A DNA stretch of 64,000 nucleotides from Bacteroidetes bacterium 46-16 (lineage in GTDB: Bacteria; Bacteroidota; Bacteroidia; Chitinophagales; Chitinophagaceae): NCBI GenBank assembly GCA_001897835.1, contig MKUN01000012.1, positions 92,630-156,629 of the forward strand. The letters are read 5' to 3'. Made by a program: the position numbers and the translations under genes. The notes under the pieces were generated by a model, which worked only from the letters and a program-made list of their open reading frames with translations, was not told where the DNA came from and did not search any database. Positions 25,044 through 34,544 of this stretch are shown here, piece by piece; positions within the stretch are counted from its first letter, which is position 1, and every line of letters begins with the position of its first letter.

Positions 25044-27668
25044 TCATTTATACCCCTTCACCACTTCCTTCAACTCATTCAGCTTGAGTAAAGCCTCTAC
25101 CGGTGTAAGCGTATTGATATCCGTCTCCTCAAGCAATTGTTGTATTCGCCGCAGGTCTTCTGAGAGGCCGTCGAAGATATTGAGTTGAAAATTAGGCAGG
25201 GGCTGTATGTCCTTTACTTTCTTCATGGTGTCGCCCGTGGCGCCATTGGCGCCACCATGCTTTTCTTCTAGTAAAGCCAGTATCTCATCTGCGCGCTGCA
25301 GCAGGGCAGGGGGCATGCCTGCCATGCGGGCCACCTGTATGCCAAAGCTGTGGCGGCTGCCGCCAGCCTCCAGCTTACGCAGGAAGATCATCTTATTGCC
25401 AGTCTCCCGGTGCGTGATGTGGTAATTTCGCACGCGGGGCAGTTGGTGCTCCAGTTCATTCAGCTCATGGTAGTGCGTAGCAAAGAGCGTCTTGGGCCTT
25501 GCGGGGCTGTTGTGCAGGTGCTCCACGATCGACCATGCTATCGATATCCCATCGTAAGTGCTGGTGCCACGGCCTATCTCGTCGAGCAGCACCAGGCTGC
25601 GCTCGCTGATGTTGTTGATGATGCTGGCGGTCTCGTTCATCTCCACCATAAAGGTACTCTCGCCCCCGCTCAGGTTGTCGCTGGCGCCCACACGTGTGAA
25701 TATCTTATCCGTCAGGCCCACCTGTGCCGATGATGCCGGCACAAAGCTGCCCATATGCGCCATCAGGGTGATGATGGCCGTCTGCCGTAGCAGTGCCGAT
25801 TTACCGCTCATGTTGGGGCCGGTGAGTATGATGAGTTGCTGTGTTTCTTTATCGAGGAAGATATCATTGGCCACATAGGCCTCTCCGGGTGGCAGTTGCT
25901 GCTCTATCACCGGGTGGCGGCCCTGTTTGATATCCAGTATAGGCTCCTGTACCAGTTCAGGGCGGTGGTAGCTGTATTGCTTGGCATTGTGTGCGAAGCA
26001 CAGCAGGCAGTCTATCTGTGCGGTTATATGGGCATTGGTCTGTATCGGGGCTATGTAGGGTTCTATATCAGCCAGTAGTTGCTGGTATAGCTCCATTTCC
26101 AGGGCCATTATCTTTTCTTCGGCACCCAGTATCTGCTCTTCATATTCTTTCAGCTCAGGCGTTACATAGCGCTCGGCATTGGCCAGTGTCTGCTTGCGTA
26201 TCCATTCGGCAGGTACTTTGTCCTTGTGCGTATGCGTCACTTCCAGGTAATAACCGAACACATTATTGAATGCGATCTTGAGCGAACTGATGCCTGTAGC
26301 CTGCGCTTCCTTTTGCTGTATCTGCAGCAGGTAGTCCTTGCCGTTGCGTGATATATTGCGCAGCCTGTCCAGCTCGGCCGATACGCCTTCGCGTATCATG
26401 CCGCCCTTGCTGGCCAGTGCGGGTGCATCATCGGTTATTGTTGTTTTGATGCGTTCCTGTAGTTCGCCTAAGGGTTGCAGGTTATGTACCAGCGCGCGCA
26501 GGGCATCGTGTTTGGAGGCCGTGCATTGCTCCCGCATGTCGGCCATGCAGCCCAGGCTTTTGGCCAGTTGCATGATCTCGCGGGGACTCGCTTTTTTCAA
26601 AGGTATCTTCCCGATAAGACGCTCTACGTCGCCCACTTGTTTAATGCAATGGGCAAGCGCATGGTTCAGTTCCTGGTCCAGGATGAAATGGCTCACGAGG
26701 TCCAGCCGCTGCCTGATGCGGTGCATATCGAAGAGGGGGAAGATGAGCCAGCGCTTCATCAGCCTTGCCCCCATGGGGGTCTGCGTATGGTCTATGGCCT
26801 GCAGCAGGCATGATCCCCTTTCATCGCTGCTGTGCAATAGCTCCAGGTTGCGGATGGTAAAGCGGTCCATCCACAGGTATTCATCGGCCACCATGCGTTG
26901 CAGCGCGTTAATGTGTTGCAGGTTGGGATGCTCGGTATCTTTCAGGTAGTGCAGTACAGCACCGGCAGCCATGATGGCCGCTTTCATATCTTCCACGCCA
27001 AAGCCCTTGAGCGATTGGGTCTGGAAGTGCTGTAGCAGCAGGTCGTAAGTATATTGCTCCTGGAATACCCAGTCCTCCAGCAGGAAGGTATATACGCGGG
27101 TGTCGAAATATTCTTTGAAACGTTTTTGTTGTGGTTTGGCCAGTATCACTTCCGATGGTTGCATGCTCTGCATCAGCTTGTCCATATATTCCATGCTGCC
27201 CTGCGCCACGTAAAACTCGCCCGTGGTGATATCGAGGAAGGCGATGCCGCTTTGCTGCTCGCCAATGTGCAAAGCCGCGAGGAAGTTATTGCTTTTATTC
27301 TCCAGCAGTTTGTCGCTGGTGGCCACGCCGGGGGTCACCAGTTCGGTAACGCCGCGCTTCACGATGCCCTTTACCGATTTGGGGTCTTCCAGCTGGTCGC
27401 AAATGGCCACGCGGTGCCCTGCCTTTACCAGCTTGTGCAGGTAGGTCTCAAGCGCATGGTGCGGAAAGCCTGCAAGGTCCACGGAAGAGGCAGAGCCATT
27501 GGAGCGTTTCGTGAGGGTGATGCCCAGCACTTTGGAGGCCACATGGGCATCCTCGCCAAAGGTTTCGTAAAAGTCGCCCACGCGGAAGAGCAGAACGGCA
27601 TCGGGATATTTGGCTTTAATATCCTTATGCTGCTTCATGAGTGGAGTTTCCGACGCGGTCTTGGCCAT
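25044..27668 (-). CDS. mutS: DNA mismatch repair protein MutS
   Basis: MutS recognises mismatched and looped-out bases and recruits MutL. The 874-residue protein has the mismatch-binding N-terminal domain with the F-x-E motif at F33-E35 (DFYETFGED), connector, lever and clamp domains, and the C-terminal ABC ATPase with Walker A GPNMSGKS at 617-624, signature SGGESTF near 667, Walker B LVLLDEIGRG near 692-701, and the H-loop FATHYHEL near 729. All catalytic motifs are intact and the length fits. It is the last gene of a minus-strand run, 75 bases after the M1 peptidase gene. Confidence 0.97.
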   Translation of the reverse strand: MAKTASETPLMKQHKDIKAKYPDAVLLFRVGDFYETFGEDAHVASKVLGITLTKRSNGSASSVDLAGFPHHALETYLHKLVKAGHRVAICDQLEDPKSVKGIVKRGVTELVTPGVATSDKLLENKSNNFLAALHIGEQQSGIAFLDITTGEFYVAQGSMEYMDKLMQSMQPSEVILAKPQQKRFKEYFDTRVYTFLLEDWVFQEQYTYDLLLQHFQTQSLKGFGVEDMKAAIMAAGAVLHYLKDTEHPNLQHINALQRMVADEYLWMDRFTIRNLELLHSSDERGSCLLQAIDHTQTPMGARLMKRWLIFPLFDMHRIRQRLDLVSHFILDQELNHALAHCIKQVGDVERLIGKIPLKKASPREIMQLAKSLGCMADMREQCTASKHDALRALVHNLQPLGELQERIKTTITDDAPALASKGGMIREGVSAELDRLRNISRNGKDYLLQIQQKEAQATGISSLKIAFNNVFGYYLEVTHTHKDKVPAEWIRKQTLANAERYVTPELKEYEEQILGAEEKIMALEMELYQQLLADIEPYIAPIQTNAHITAQIDCLLCFAHNAKQYSYHRPELVQEPILDIKQGRHPVIEQQLPPGEAYVANDIFLDKETQQLIILTGPNMSGKSALLRQTAIITLMAHMGSFVPASSAQVGLTDKIFTRVGASDNLSGGESTFMVEMNETASIINNISERSLVLLDEIGRGTSTYDGISIAWSIVEHLHNSPARPKTLFATHYHELNELEHQLPRVRNYHITHRETGNKMIFLRKLEAGGSRHSFGIQVARMAGMPPALLQRADEILALLEEKHGGANGATGDTMKKVKDIQPLPNFQLNIFDGLSEDLRRIQQLLEETDINTLTPVEALLKLNELKEVVKGYK

Positions 27669-27743
27669 AATGGCAAATCTAAGAAAAAGGTGCTTTCTGG
27701 CAGGGGATATTAATTCACATTGTGGATAAATAATCGCTGCCCC

Positions 27744-29426
27744 TTATTGCTTGACGGTTATCAAAAAGTCTTTTGGGAAAGTAATGTTATACCCCTGGTC
27801 CCAGGATACGTGTTTCCAGTCGGCGGAGGGTGCTATCTTTTGGGCATACTCACCTGAGCTGATCATCATGGGCAGCGTAAAGCCCGGCACTACGTTGGCA
27901 AAGTGATAATAGAGTTTGGTGCCTTTGATATAATATTCCAGCATGGGTATGTCTGCCGTGCGCAGGTACTGGTTGAAGAGGGGGCTGAGGTCCATACCGC
28001 TGAATTTGTTGATGTAATCCTCTACCTGTTTCGTGGTCACGGTGGAATGGTAAAATTCTTTGTTCATGCCCCGCAGCATCTGGCGGAATTTTTCATCATC
28101 GTTCATCAGCATGCGTATCGTATGTATAAGGGCTGCTCCTTTATTATACATATCGGCCGATCCTTCGTGGTTCACGCCATAGTCGCCAATCACAGGCCGG
28201 TCATTATCTTCTTCTTTCATTTGACCGCGTATGTATTCGTAACCCTTGTCTTTGCCGAAAGCGCATTCCGAGAATAGTGTTTCGCTATAAGTGGTGATCC
28301 CCTCATGTATCCAGTTATCGGCTATGTCGGCAGCGGTGATACTATTACCAAACCATTCATGCCCGCTCTCATGCACTATAATGAAATCGAAGAGCAGGCC
28401 CACGCCGCTATTGCTCAGGTCTTTACCTTTGTAGCCCATTTTGTATTCATTGCCATAGGCTATGGCGCTTTGGTGCTCCATGCCCAGGTAAGGGGCCTCT
28501 ACCAGTTTGTAGCCGTCTTCATAAAAAGGGTAGGGGCCCATCCAGTGCTCAAAGCAGTGCAACATAGGCTTCACCACTTCAAACTGTTGTACGGCCTTTT
28601 CCTGGTTATAGCGCAGCACATAGTAATCAAGGTCCAGCACGCCTTTTTCGCCTACCAGGGTATCGTGCCAGTGCACGTAGTCACCTATGTAAAAGGTAAT
28701 ATCGTAGTTGTTGATGGGATTCTGTACTTTCCAGTGGCTGCCATGCCCTTCACTGATGATATGGGTTTTCGTACTGTCTGTTGAAGGGGCAACCTGGTAG
28801 AACCGGTCACTCCCCGTTTCGAAGTACTGTCTGCCGTTACTGACCACCTCAAGGCCGTTTGGGGCAAATATATTGATATCGGCCCCCTGTTCCGGTTCAT
28901 CCCATTGGGCATCTTTGCAGGGCCACCATGCGCTGGCCCCAAGGCCCTGGCAGGCTACCGCTACCCAGGGCTTACCGGTACTGTCTTTGCCCCAAATAAA
29001 GCCACCGTCCCACGGCGGGCGCTTTGCGGTTACCGGGCTGCCGTGATAGTAAATTTGCAGCTTCTTATTTGTCCCCTTTGGCAGTTCATGAAAAGGGTGT
29101 TTCAGCCACCATACATTACTGTCGTTCACCGCTTCCAGTAGTTTACCCTCCAGTTTCACGCTATCCAGTATCATGGGTTGCTGCAGGTCTATCTGCATGC
29201 TGTCATGGGCAGTACCCGTCACCTCAAAGTGTATATCCACGCTGCCGAAGATGCTTTTGTCGGCCATATTAAAAACAACATTGAGCCCGTAATGCTGCAC
29301 ATCCCACCAGTTGCGGCCCGGTCCGTTACTGCCACGCAGGGTATCGGCATGGGTATAAGCAAATGTGGTATTTGCCATGAGCAAATACCACATCAGTATC
29401 AATATGCTATAAAAGCTTTTGTACAT
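27744..29426 (-). CDS. M1-family metallopeptidase, exported
   Basis: A 560-residue exported zinc aminopeptidase-like protein with a signal peptide to about residue 23. The zinc motif HESGHEW (H352, E353, H356) and the third ligand E375 in NWIHEG fit HExxH-x18-E. The substrate-binding GxMEN motif appears as GMEHQS (315-320), with His in place of Asn, a change seen in some M1 branches. The N-terminal beta domain spans about 40-250. It is shorter than aminopeptidase N because the C-terminal helical domain is missing. Its ATG overlaps the preceding FKBP stop by one base (TAATG), so translation is coupled. Confidence 0.92.
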   Translation of the reverse strand: MYKSFYSILILMWYLLMANTTFAYTHADTLRGSNGPGRNWWDVQHYGLNVVFNMADKSIFGSVDIHFEVTGTAHDSMQIDLQQPMILDSVKLEGKLLEAVNDSNVWWLKHPFHELPKGTNKKLQIYYHGSPVTAKRPPWDGGFIWGKDSTGKPWVAVACQGLGASAWWPCKDAQWDEPEQGADINIFAPNGLEVVSNGRQYFETGSDRFYQVAPSTDSTKTHIISEGHGSHWKVQNPINNYDITFYIGDYVHWHDTLVGEKGVLDLDYYVLRYNQEKAVQQFEVVKPMLHCFEHWMGPYPFYEDGYKLVEAPYLGMEHQSAIAYGNEYKMGYKGKDLSNSGVGLLFDFIIVHESGHEWFGNSITAADIADNWIHEGITTYSETLFSECAFGKDKGYEYIRGQMKEEDNDRPVIGDYGVNHEGSADMYNKGAALIHTIRMLMNDDEKFRQMLRGMNKEFYHSTVTTKQVEDYINKFSGMDLSPLFNQYLRTADIPMLEYYIKGTKLYYHFANVVPGFTLPMMISSGEYAQKIAPSADWKHVSWDQGYNITFPKDFLITVKQ

Positions 29427-30289
29427 TATTGTATATCGGCTACTTCCACCTCAAAGATAAGCACTGCATCGGGAGGAATGGAACCACCGGCACCACGATG
29501 GCCATAGGCCAGCGATGATGGTATATACAGGGTGGCTTTAGCTCCTTTTTTCAGCAGGGCCACACCTTCGTCCCAGCCGGCTATCACATGGTGCTGGCCC
29601 AGCGGGAAGGAAAATGGCTGTACGTGATGGAAAGCGCTGTCCACGTTCGAGTCGAATTTTTTACCGTCCATGGTCATGCCTGTATAGTTCACAAACACGG
29701 TCTGGCCTGTTTTGGGGTTGTCGCCAGTGCCTTGCTTGGTTATCTTGTAATACAGGCCCGATGCGGTCTTGGTCGGCTTCAGCTTGTTCTTCTTGAAGTA
29801 GGCTTGCAGCAGCGAGTCGTCTATATGATTCTGTGCTGCGGCTTGCTTGGCTTCTTCAGCTTTCATTTCTTCCTGCGACTTTACAGATACCAGCACTACA
29901 TCATACTCTACCATTTCACCATCTTTCAGCCAGGGCATATTAGCACCTGCTTTTTTCATTGAGTCTGCAGGCACCATGATCACGGCACTGTCGCCCACGG
30001 CTATGTTCACGAAGGCTTCTGCCGGATCGCCGTTGAAAGCCGGTTTCTGTATGGCCAGCGGCACAGGCTTGTCGGCATTCATTTTACGGGAATCGAATAC
30101 AGTGCTGTCACCCGCTATGAAATGTATATGCATTTCGGCCAGGTCGCCTATCACGGGTTTACGTCCGTTAGGGTTATGCGTTACGATCTTATATTTTACC
30201 CCGTTAGCCGTTGTGGTGAAGCCGTCATTTTGTGCAAAGAGGCTGCTCATCGGCGAAAGGGCGATACATAATACCAGTAATTTCTTCAT
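29426..30289 (-). CDS. FKBP-type peptidyl-prolyl isomerase, exported (copy 2)
   Basis: A 287-residue exported protein with signal peptide to about residue 19 (SLFAQ). The first half (about 25-150) resembles a divergent FKBP-like domain (GVKYKIVTHNP, DLAEMHIHFIAGDSTVFDS), and the C-terminal part (about 170-287) is a complete FKBP domain: VFVNYTGMTMDGKKFDSN, HVIAGWDEGVALLKKGAKATLYIPSSLAYG and IPPDAVLIFEVEV. Between them lies a charged helical linker. It is a periplasmic folding catalyst or chaperone. It follows a paralogue by 27 bases and overlaps the M1 peptidase gene. Confidence 0.92.
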   Translation of the reverse strand: MKKLLVLCIALSPMSSLFAQNDGFTTTANGVKYKIVTHNPNGRKPVIGDLAEMHIHFIAGDSTVFDSRKMNADKPVPLAIQKPAFNGDPAEAFVNIAVGDSAVIMVPADSMKKAGANMPWLKDGEMVEYDVVLVSVKSQEEMKAEEAKQAAAQNHIDDSLLQAYFKKNKLKPTKTASGLYYKITKQGTGDNPKTGQTVFVNYTGMTMDGKKFDSNVDSAFHHVQPFSFPLGQHHVIAGWDEGVALLKKGAKATLYIPSSLAYGHRGAGGSIPPDAVLIFEVEVADIQ

Positions 30290-30316
30290 CAGTACAAGTT
30301 TTATTGTTGGTGTATA

Positions 30317-31207
30317 TTATTTAACGTCTTTTATGTCCACATCAAAGACAAGTACCGCGTTGGGGGGTATAGGGCCACCGCCTTGTGCGCCATAACCCAG
30401 TGTAGAAGGTATGAACAGTTTGGCCACGCTGCCTTTTTTCAGCAGTTGCAGTCCTTCGTCCCAGCCTTCTATTACCATATGCTGGCCCACCTTTACAGTA
30501 AAGGGTTGCTTGTCTTTATGTGTTTTAGGATCATTAGAATCAAATTCTGTGCCATCCAGCAGTGTACCTGTATAGATCACGGTAGCTTCCTGGCCGGCTT
30601 TTATGTTTTCGCCGGTGCCCGGTTTTTCTATAATGTAATAGATACCGTCAGCCGTTTTCTGTGGTTGCAGGTTGTTCTTTTTAAAGTAGTCCTGCAGCAG
30701 TGAGTCGTCAGTGGCTTTTTGCGTCGAAGCCTTTTCCATTTGCTCCTGCTGTGCCTGTGCTTTTGTCTTTATACTTACCACTTTTATGCGATATTCCAGC
30801 GTTTTCCTGCCCTTCATCCATGGCGGCATTTTTTCGCCCCTTCTTTTGAAGGAGTCTATCGGGATACGGAAGATGCCGCTGTCGCCGGGGCTCAGCATGG
30901 TAAAACCTGCTTCAGGCTGAAATTTGTACCTCAGCTCCTGTACAGGCACATTTACTGGTTCTCCTTTTTGTGCAGTAGGTGCTGTTTGCACGGTACGTGA
31001 GTCAAAGAACATACTATCGTCGATGTATACTTTTATATGAGCCGCTACAATATCGCCCATCATGGCTTTATTGTCTGCTTTGCCGCCTTTGATGATCTTG
31101 TATTGTAGTCCATCTTTTGTGGTTTGGAATCCGCCATTTTTATTGCAGGCCCCTAAGCCTAAAACTGCAAATCCTATTGCAGTCGCAGCGATGATGTTCT
31201 TTGTCAT
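30317..31207 (-). CDS. FKBP-type peptidyl-prolyl isomerase lipoprotein (copy 1)
   Basis: The start at 31207 gives 296 residues with a clean lipoprotein leader (GLGAC, cysteine 21); the longer frame to 31300 overlaps the upstream gene and is not needed. The layout equals the downstream paralogue: an N-terminal divergent FKBP-like domain (about 26-160), a charged helix with QAQQEQMEKASTQ, and a C-terminal FKBP domain (about 185-296) with VIYTGTLLDGTEFDSN, VIEGWDEGLQLLKKGS, LFIPSTLGYGAQGGG and PPNAVLVFDVD. The duplication produced one lipidated and one soluble form, which may serve different envelope locations. Confidence 0.93.
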   Translation of the reverse strand: MTKNIIAATAIGFAVLGLGACNKNGGFQTTKDGLQYKIIKGGKADNKAMMGDIVAAHIKVYIDDSMFFDSRTVQTAPTAQKGEPVNVPVQELRYKFQPEAGFTMLSPGDSGIFRIPIDSFKRRGEKMPPWMKGRKTLEYRIKVVSIKTKAQAQQEQMEKASTQKATDDSLLQDYFKKNNLQPQKTADGIYYIIEKPGTGENIKAGQEATVIYTGTLLDGTEFDSNDPKTHKDKQPFTVKVGQHMVIEGWDEGLQLLKKGSVAKLFIPSTLGYGAQGGGPIPPNAVLVFDVDIKDVK

Positions 31208-31247
31208 TTTGTTTGTTTGTATGGTTGTTTTTTGTTCTTTTTTAAAA

Positions 31248-32246
31248 TTACGAGGGGTGAATATCGGACAAAATTTCCTTAAAGTATGCAACCGCCTCAT
31301 TTAAAGGCATTTTAAGGCTGCCACCCGATGCGTTGAAGTGTCCGCCCCCGTTAAAATGTTCACGGGCAAAGCTGCTTACATCAAAATTGCCTTTGCTGCG
31401 GAAGGAGAATTTCACCTCGTCACCGCGTTCCAGTATCAGGGTGGCAAATTGTATGTTAGCTATGCTCATCGGCAGGTTCACAATGCCTTCCGTATCGCCC
31501 GCCTGCAGGTCAAAGCGCATCATCTCTTTGCGCGACAGGGTCATCAGGCTGGCATTATAGTCAGGAAATAACTCCATCTTTTCCAGTAGCATATAGCCTA
31601 CAAAGCGCATACGCATAGCTGGCCATGAGTCATACACCAGGTCATGCACCTTGCTGTGGTCCAGGCCCTTGTGTTTCAGGTCGGCGATCATCTCATGCAC
31701 GGTGGCCGTAGTGATGGGGAAACGGAAGGAGCCTGTATCGGTCATTACACCGGTATAAAGGCATTCCGCTATTTCCGTATCTATCAGTTCATTGTCATTG
31801 CAGAGGTTGATGAAATCATAGACCATTTCGCAGGTGCTGCTTTTTTCAGGTATGCTCATACCGTAGTCCCATACAGGGGCAGGTACCAGGTGGTGGTCTA
31901 TTAGTATCTTGGGTTGGCTGGCTTCATCTAGGGCTTGCTCTATGAATTTGGTGCGGCTGAAATTATTGAAGTCCACACAAAAGATAAGGTCCGCATCATT
32001 CAGGGCCTGCTGGGCTTTTTTTGATTCTGCCTCCCAGCTCATCAGGCTGTCGATACCGGGCATCCATGCCAGGAAACCGGGTACTTCGTTGGGCGATACG
32101 GGTGTTACCGTGTGCCCTTTTTTGCGCAGGTAAAGCGCTAGTCCCAGCATGCTGCCCAAAGCATCGCCATCCGGTTTGTGGTGGGTGGTAATGAATATCT
32201 TTTTAGGCGTTTGCAGCAATGGAAAAGCATCTTGTATGGGGCGCAT
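31248..32246 (-). CDS. nrnA: DHH-family phosphoesterase, NrnA-like (nanoRNase/pAp phosphatase)
   Basis: The 332-residue cytoplasmic enzyme shows the DHH family motifs: HHKPDGDALGS (22-32; D26 and D28), FCVDF at 89-93, the DHH triad D117-H118-H119 in LIDHHLV, and the DHHA1 C-terminal GGGHFNASGG. NrnA-type enzymes degrade short oligoribonucleotides and dephosphorylate 3'-phosphoadenosine 5'-phosphate (pAp). The N-terminus, length and motif spacing fit. It is the first gene of a minus-strand run leading to two FKBP genes, 40 bases apart. Confidence 0.88.
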   Translation of the reverse strand: MRPIQDAFPLLQTPKKIFITTHHKPDGDALGSMLGLALYLRKKGHTVTPVSPNEVPGFLAWMPGIDSLMSWEAESKKAQQALNDADLIFCVDFNNFSRTKFIEQALDEASQPKILIDHHLVPAPVWDYGMSIPEKSSTCEMVYDFINLCNDNELIDTEIAECLYTGVMTDTGSFRFPITTATVHEMIADLKHKGLDHSKVHDLVYDSWPAMRMRFVGYMLLEKMELFPDYNASLMTLSRKEMMRFDLQAGDTEGIVNLPMSIANIQFATLILERGDEVKFSFRSKGNFDVSSFAREHFNGGGHFNASGGSLKMPLNEAVAYFKEILSDIHPS

Positions 32247-32364
32247 TATATGGATATATAAATTGATTTAAGGCGCAAATGTAACGATTTTGGTGGTTTC
32301 TGCAGGCCGGGGCACTATATAATAAATACAGTATTAACTTAACTTTTAAACAAAAGTTTTTCAC

Positions 32365-32372
32365 TACTTTTG
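32365..32372 (+). promoter_or_regulatory. -7 element of ndk promoter
   Basis: TACTTTTG matches the Bacteroidota -7 consensus TAnnTTTG and sits 30 bases before the ndk start, where a short leader is expected. No strong -33 element is seen. Confidence 0.5.
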
Positions 32373-32402
32373 CCGCGTCAAAAAATAAATTTCAAAGGAT
32401 AT

Positions 32403-32819
32403 ATGTCAAATCGTACATTTACCATGATTAAGCCGGATGCAGTAAAAGCCGGTAATATTGGTAATATTTTGCAGATGATGAATGCGGCAGGTTTTAAGAT
32501 CGTTGCTATGAAGTACACGAAGATAAGCCTGGAACAAGCAGGTAAGTTTTACGAAGTGCACAAAGAGCGCCCCTTTTATGGTGAGCTTACTGAGTTCATG
32601 AGTAGTGGTCCCATCGTGGCTGCAATTTTAGAAAAAGAGAATGCTGTCGCAGATTTTCGTAAATTGATCGGCGCAACCAACCCGGCGCAGGCCGAAGAGG
32701 GCACTATCCGTAAGTTATATGCCACTTCAGTAGGTGAGAATGCAGTACATGGTTCTGATAGCGATGAGAATGCTAAGATAGAAGGCGACTTCTTCTTCAG
32801 TGGCCTGGAGCGCTTCTAA
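32403..32819 (+). CDS. ndk: Nucleoside diphosphate kinase
   Basis: Ndk passes phosphate from ATP to nucleoside diphosphates through a phosphohistidine. The ATG at 32403 gives 138 residues that match the family along their whole length: FTMIKPDAV at 7-14, [14 protein letters not shown], and the active-site histidine His116 in NAVHGSDS. An upstream in-frame start at 32370 adds eleven residues and lies at the likely transcription start, so it is rejected. A -7 promoter element precedes it and a terminator follows. The gene is a single transcription unit. Confidence 0.97.
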   Translation: MSNRTFTMIKPDAVKAGNIGNILQMMNAAGFKIVAMKYTKISLEQAGKFYEVHKERPFYGELTEFMSSGPIVAAILEKENAVADFRKLIGATNPAQAEEGTIRKLYATSVGENAVHGSDSDENAKIEGDFFFSGLERF

Positions 32820-32869
32820 ATATACTATCCGCGTCGCTACCCTTGATATGACGCGCACTTGAAAACTAG

Positions 32870-32900
32870 GTCCCGCTACATTGCGGGACTTTTCTTTTTT
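32870..32900. terminator. Rho-independent terminator after ndk
   Basis: A 7-bp GC-rich stem (GTCCCGC/GCGGGAC, 6-base loop; 32870-32889) followed by a T-rich tract. It serves ndk and may also end the convergent SRPBCC transcript. Confidence 0.88.
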
Positions 32901-33397
32901 TAAGAGTTGATCATTCCCGCCAGTTGCATGTTCTTATTCCGCAGGTCTATACCACCTTCCAGTATCGATTTCAGGTTGGCCAGGTAAAAGCACCAGCCCG
33001 TCTGGCAGCCAAGATTGTAATATACCATGCCGTGTTCATCTTCGGGTATCTGTTCCTGGGTCAGCATTACGATATTTTCCCCGTTCACCTCACCTATCTG
33101 CACGGTCACTAAAGCCCCGGCCGTGAATGAGAATTTGATCTTGTCAATGCCATTCGTTTCCAGTACGGACCCTTTTTCAAAAGTAGTGTCGGGGTGCCCG
33201 TGCCATAGCCATTCATAGGTGTCACCGGCATGTATATGGCTATTGGCATCGCGCAGCTTCCCGTCTGTTGTATGAAACTCCGCTTTGCGCAGGAACCATT
33301 GTTCCAGCTTCTCCCGTGTGGTCCATGCAGCATAGATCACCTGCACAGGGGCATTGATGTTTATCTTCTGAGTAAATCGGCTCCAGTCGTGTGGCAT
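32900..33397 (-). CDS. SRPBCC/START-like (AHSA1-type) ligand-binding protein
   Basis: A 165-residue cytoplasmic protein of the SRPBCC/Activator of Hsp90 ATPase homologue type. The start INAPVQVIYAAWTTREKLEQWFL is the family's hallmark first strand and helices, followed by several beta strands and a C-terminal helix (WCFYLANLKSILEGG), which together form a hydrophobic pocket for a lipid-like or aromatic ligand. No catalytic residues are known for this group. The gene is on its own between ndk and the SpoU methyltransferase. Confidence 0.85.
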   Translation of the reverse strand: MPHDWSRFTQKININAPVQVIYAAWTTREKLEQWFLRKAEFHTTDGKLRDANSHIHAGDTYEWLWHGHPDTTFEKGSVLETNGIDKIKFSFTAGALVTVQIGEVNGENIVMLTQEQIPEDEHGMVYYNLGCQTGWCFYLANLKSILEGGIDLRNKNMQLAGMINS

Positions 33398-33481
33398 GAT
33401 CGGTACTTTTTGTTTAGGATAAAGATAATAACAGGCATAGGGTTCATAATAGTTAACAATGCTTAAAGAACTATGCCAGTA

Positions 33482-34009
33482 TCATTTGCGACCGCGTACC
33501 ATTTCCCATAGTACCACCCCCGCGCTTACCGATATATTCAGGGAATGTTTGCTGCCCCACTGGGGTATCTCTATACAGGCATCTGCAACCTGCAATATAG
33601 CGTCGCTTACGCCGGCCACCTCGTTACCAAATACAAGGGCTGTTTTTTCGCCTGTCCATTGCAGTTGCTCCAGTCCTATACTGTTATGTGCCTGTTCTAC
33701 AGCATATATTTTATAACCTGCTGCTTTTGCCTTGTTTATTGCATCTGTGTTTTGAGCAAAATGTTCCCATGCTACGGTCTCTGTTGCGCCAAGCGCTGTT
33801 TTATGTATATCCCGGTGGGGCGGGGCAGGGGTATAGCCACAGAGGTATATGGCCTGTATGGCAAACGCATCGCAGGTACGGAACACGGAGCCCACATTGT
33901 GCATACTCCGTACATCGTCCAGTATCACCAGTATAGGTTGCTTTTTAGCCATTTTTAGCTCATCTGCGTCCGGTCGCTCCAGTTCCTCTATCGATTTTTT
34001 TATATACAT
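33482..34009 (-). CDS. SpoU/TrmH-family RNA 2'-O-methyltransferase
   Basis: A 175-residue protein with the three SPOUT motifs that form the trefoil knot binding S-adenosylmethionine: motif 1 NVGSVFRTCDAF with N38 and R44, motif 2 ALVFGNEVAGV at 124-134, and motif 3 IPQWGSKHSLNISVSAGVV at 148-166 with N158. Members methylate ribose 2'-O positions in tRNA or rRNA; the exact nucleotide cannot be read from the sequence. The short length resembles small TrmH/TrmL-like enzymes. It is divergent from clpS. Confidence 0.92.
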   Translation of the reverse strand: MYIKKSIEELERPDADELKMAKKQPILVILDDVRSMHNVGSVFRTCDAFAIQAIYLCGYTPAPPHRDIHKTALGATETVAWEHFAQNTDAINKAKAAGYKIYAVEQAHNSIGLEQLQWTGEKTALVFGNEVAGVSDAILQVADACIEIPQWGSKHSLNISVSAGVVLWEMVRGRK

Positions 34010-34068
34010 ATCCCTGCTTTTTTACGAAAGAATTTGCAAGATACATTACATTAAAACGTTAAAACCCC

Positions 34069-34076
34069 TACCTTTG
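34069..34076 (+). promoter_or_regulatory. -7 element of clpS promoter
   Basis: TACCTTTG matches TAnnTTTG and ends 21 bases before the clpS ATG. A -33 partner at the standard distance is not obvious. Confidence 0.45.
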
Positions 34077-34097
34077 CAAAAAAAATCATATAAGAGA

Positions 34098-34400
34098 ATG
34101 AGTGCGAAATTCGTTAACCAGGCAAGGACGCAGTGGAAAACAGAGGAACAGGAAGATTTAGCCTTGCTTACCGAGGAGTTTCATAACCTTATCGTATGGA
34201 ACGATGAAGTGAATACATTCGATTGGGTCATAGAGTCGCTGATTGATATATGTGAGCACAGTCCGGAGCAGGCCGAGCAATGCGCCATGCTCATACACCA
34301 TAAGGGTAAATACGGGGTAAAGAAAGGAAGTTTCGATAACCTCAGGCCCCAGTGCGAAGCCCTCATCGACAGGGGCATACAAGCCACTATAGATTATTAA
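34098..34400 (+). CDS. clpS: ATP-dependent Clp protease adaptor ClpS
   Basis: ClpS delivers N-degron substrates to ClpA/ClpC-ClpP. The start at 34098 gives 100 residues; a longer in-frame extension upstream belongs to the opposite gene. The core is diagnostic: LIVWNDEVNTFDWVIESL carries the NDxxNT hallmark that contacts the N-terminal residue of the substrate, and HHKGKYGVKKG forms the second conserved block. A -7 promoter element precedes the start and a terminator follows. No clpA or clpC gene is nearby. Confidence 0.93.
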   Translation: MSAKFVNQARTQWKTEEQEDLALLTEEFHNLIVWNDEVNTFDWVIESLIDICEHSPEQAEQCAMLIHHKGKYGVKKGSFDNLRPQCEALIDRGIQATIDY

Positions 34401-34422
34401 TGCTATTTATTTACATTTTTAT

Positions 34423-34455
34423 GGCCCCGCTGCTAAGTGGGGCTGTTTTTGTTTT
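34423..34455 (+). terminator. Rho-independent terminator after clpS
   Basis: Stem GCCCCGC with its near-complement GTGGGGC (one G-U pair) and a 6-base loop, followed by a T-rich tract. Confidence 0.75.
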
Positions 34456-34544
34456 CTCCCCTGCAAATTCACCCTGTCCCTGAATGGCCCCCATTTCCTC
34501 CTCTGCTTCCCGTATAGTATATTTGAAACCTTCAATCTCACATT

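Noticed and set aside
27054..27713. 219-codon plus-strand frame inside mutS
   Set aside because: It is antisense to the N-terminal domain of MutS; codon use and conservation belong to mutS.
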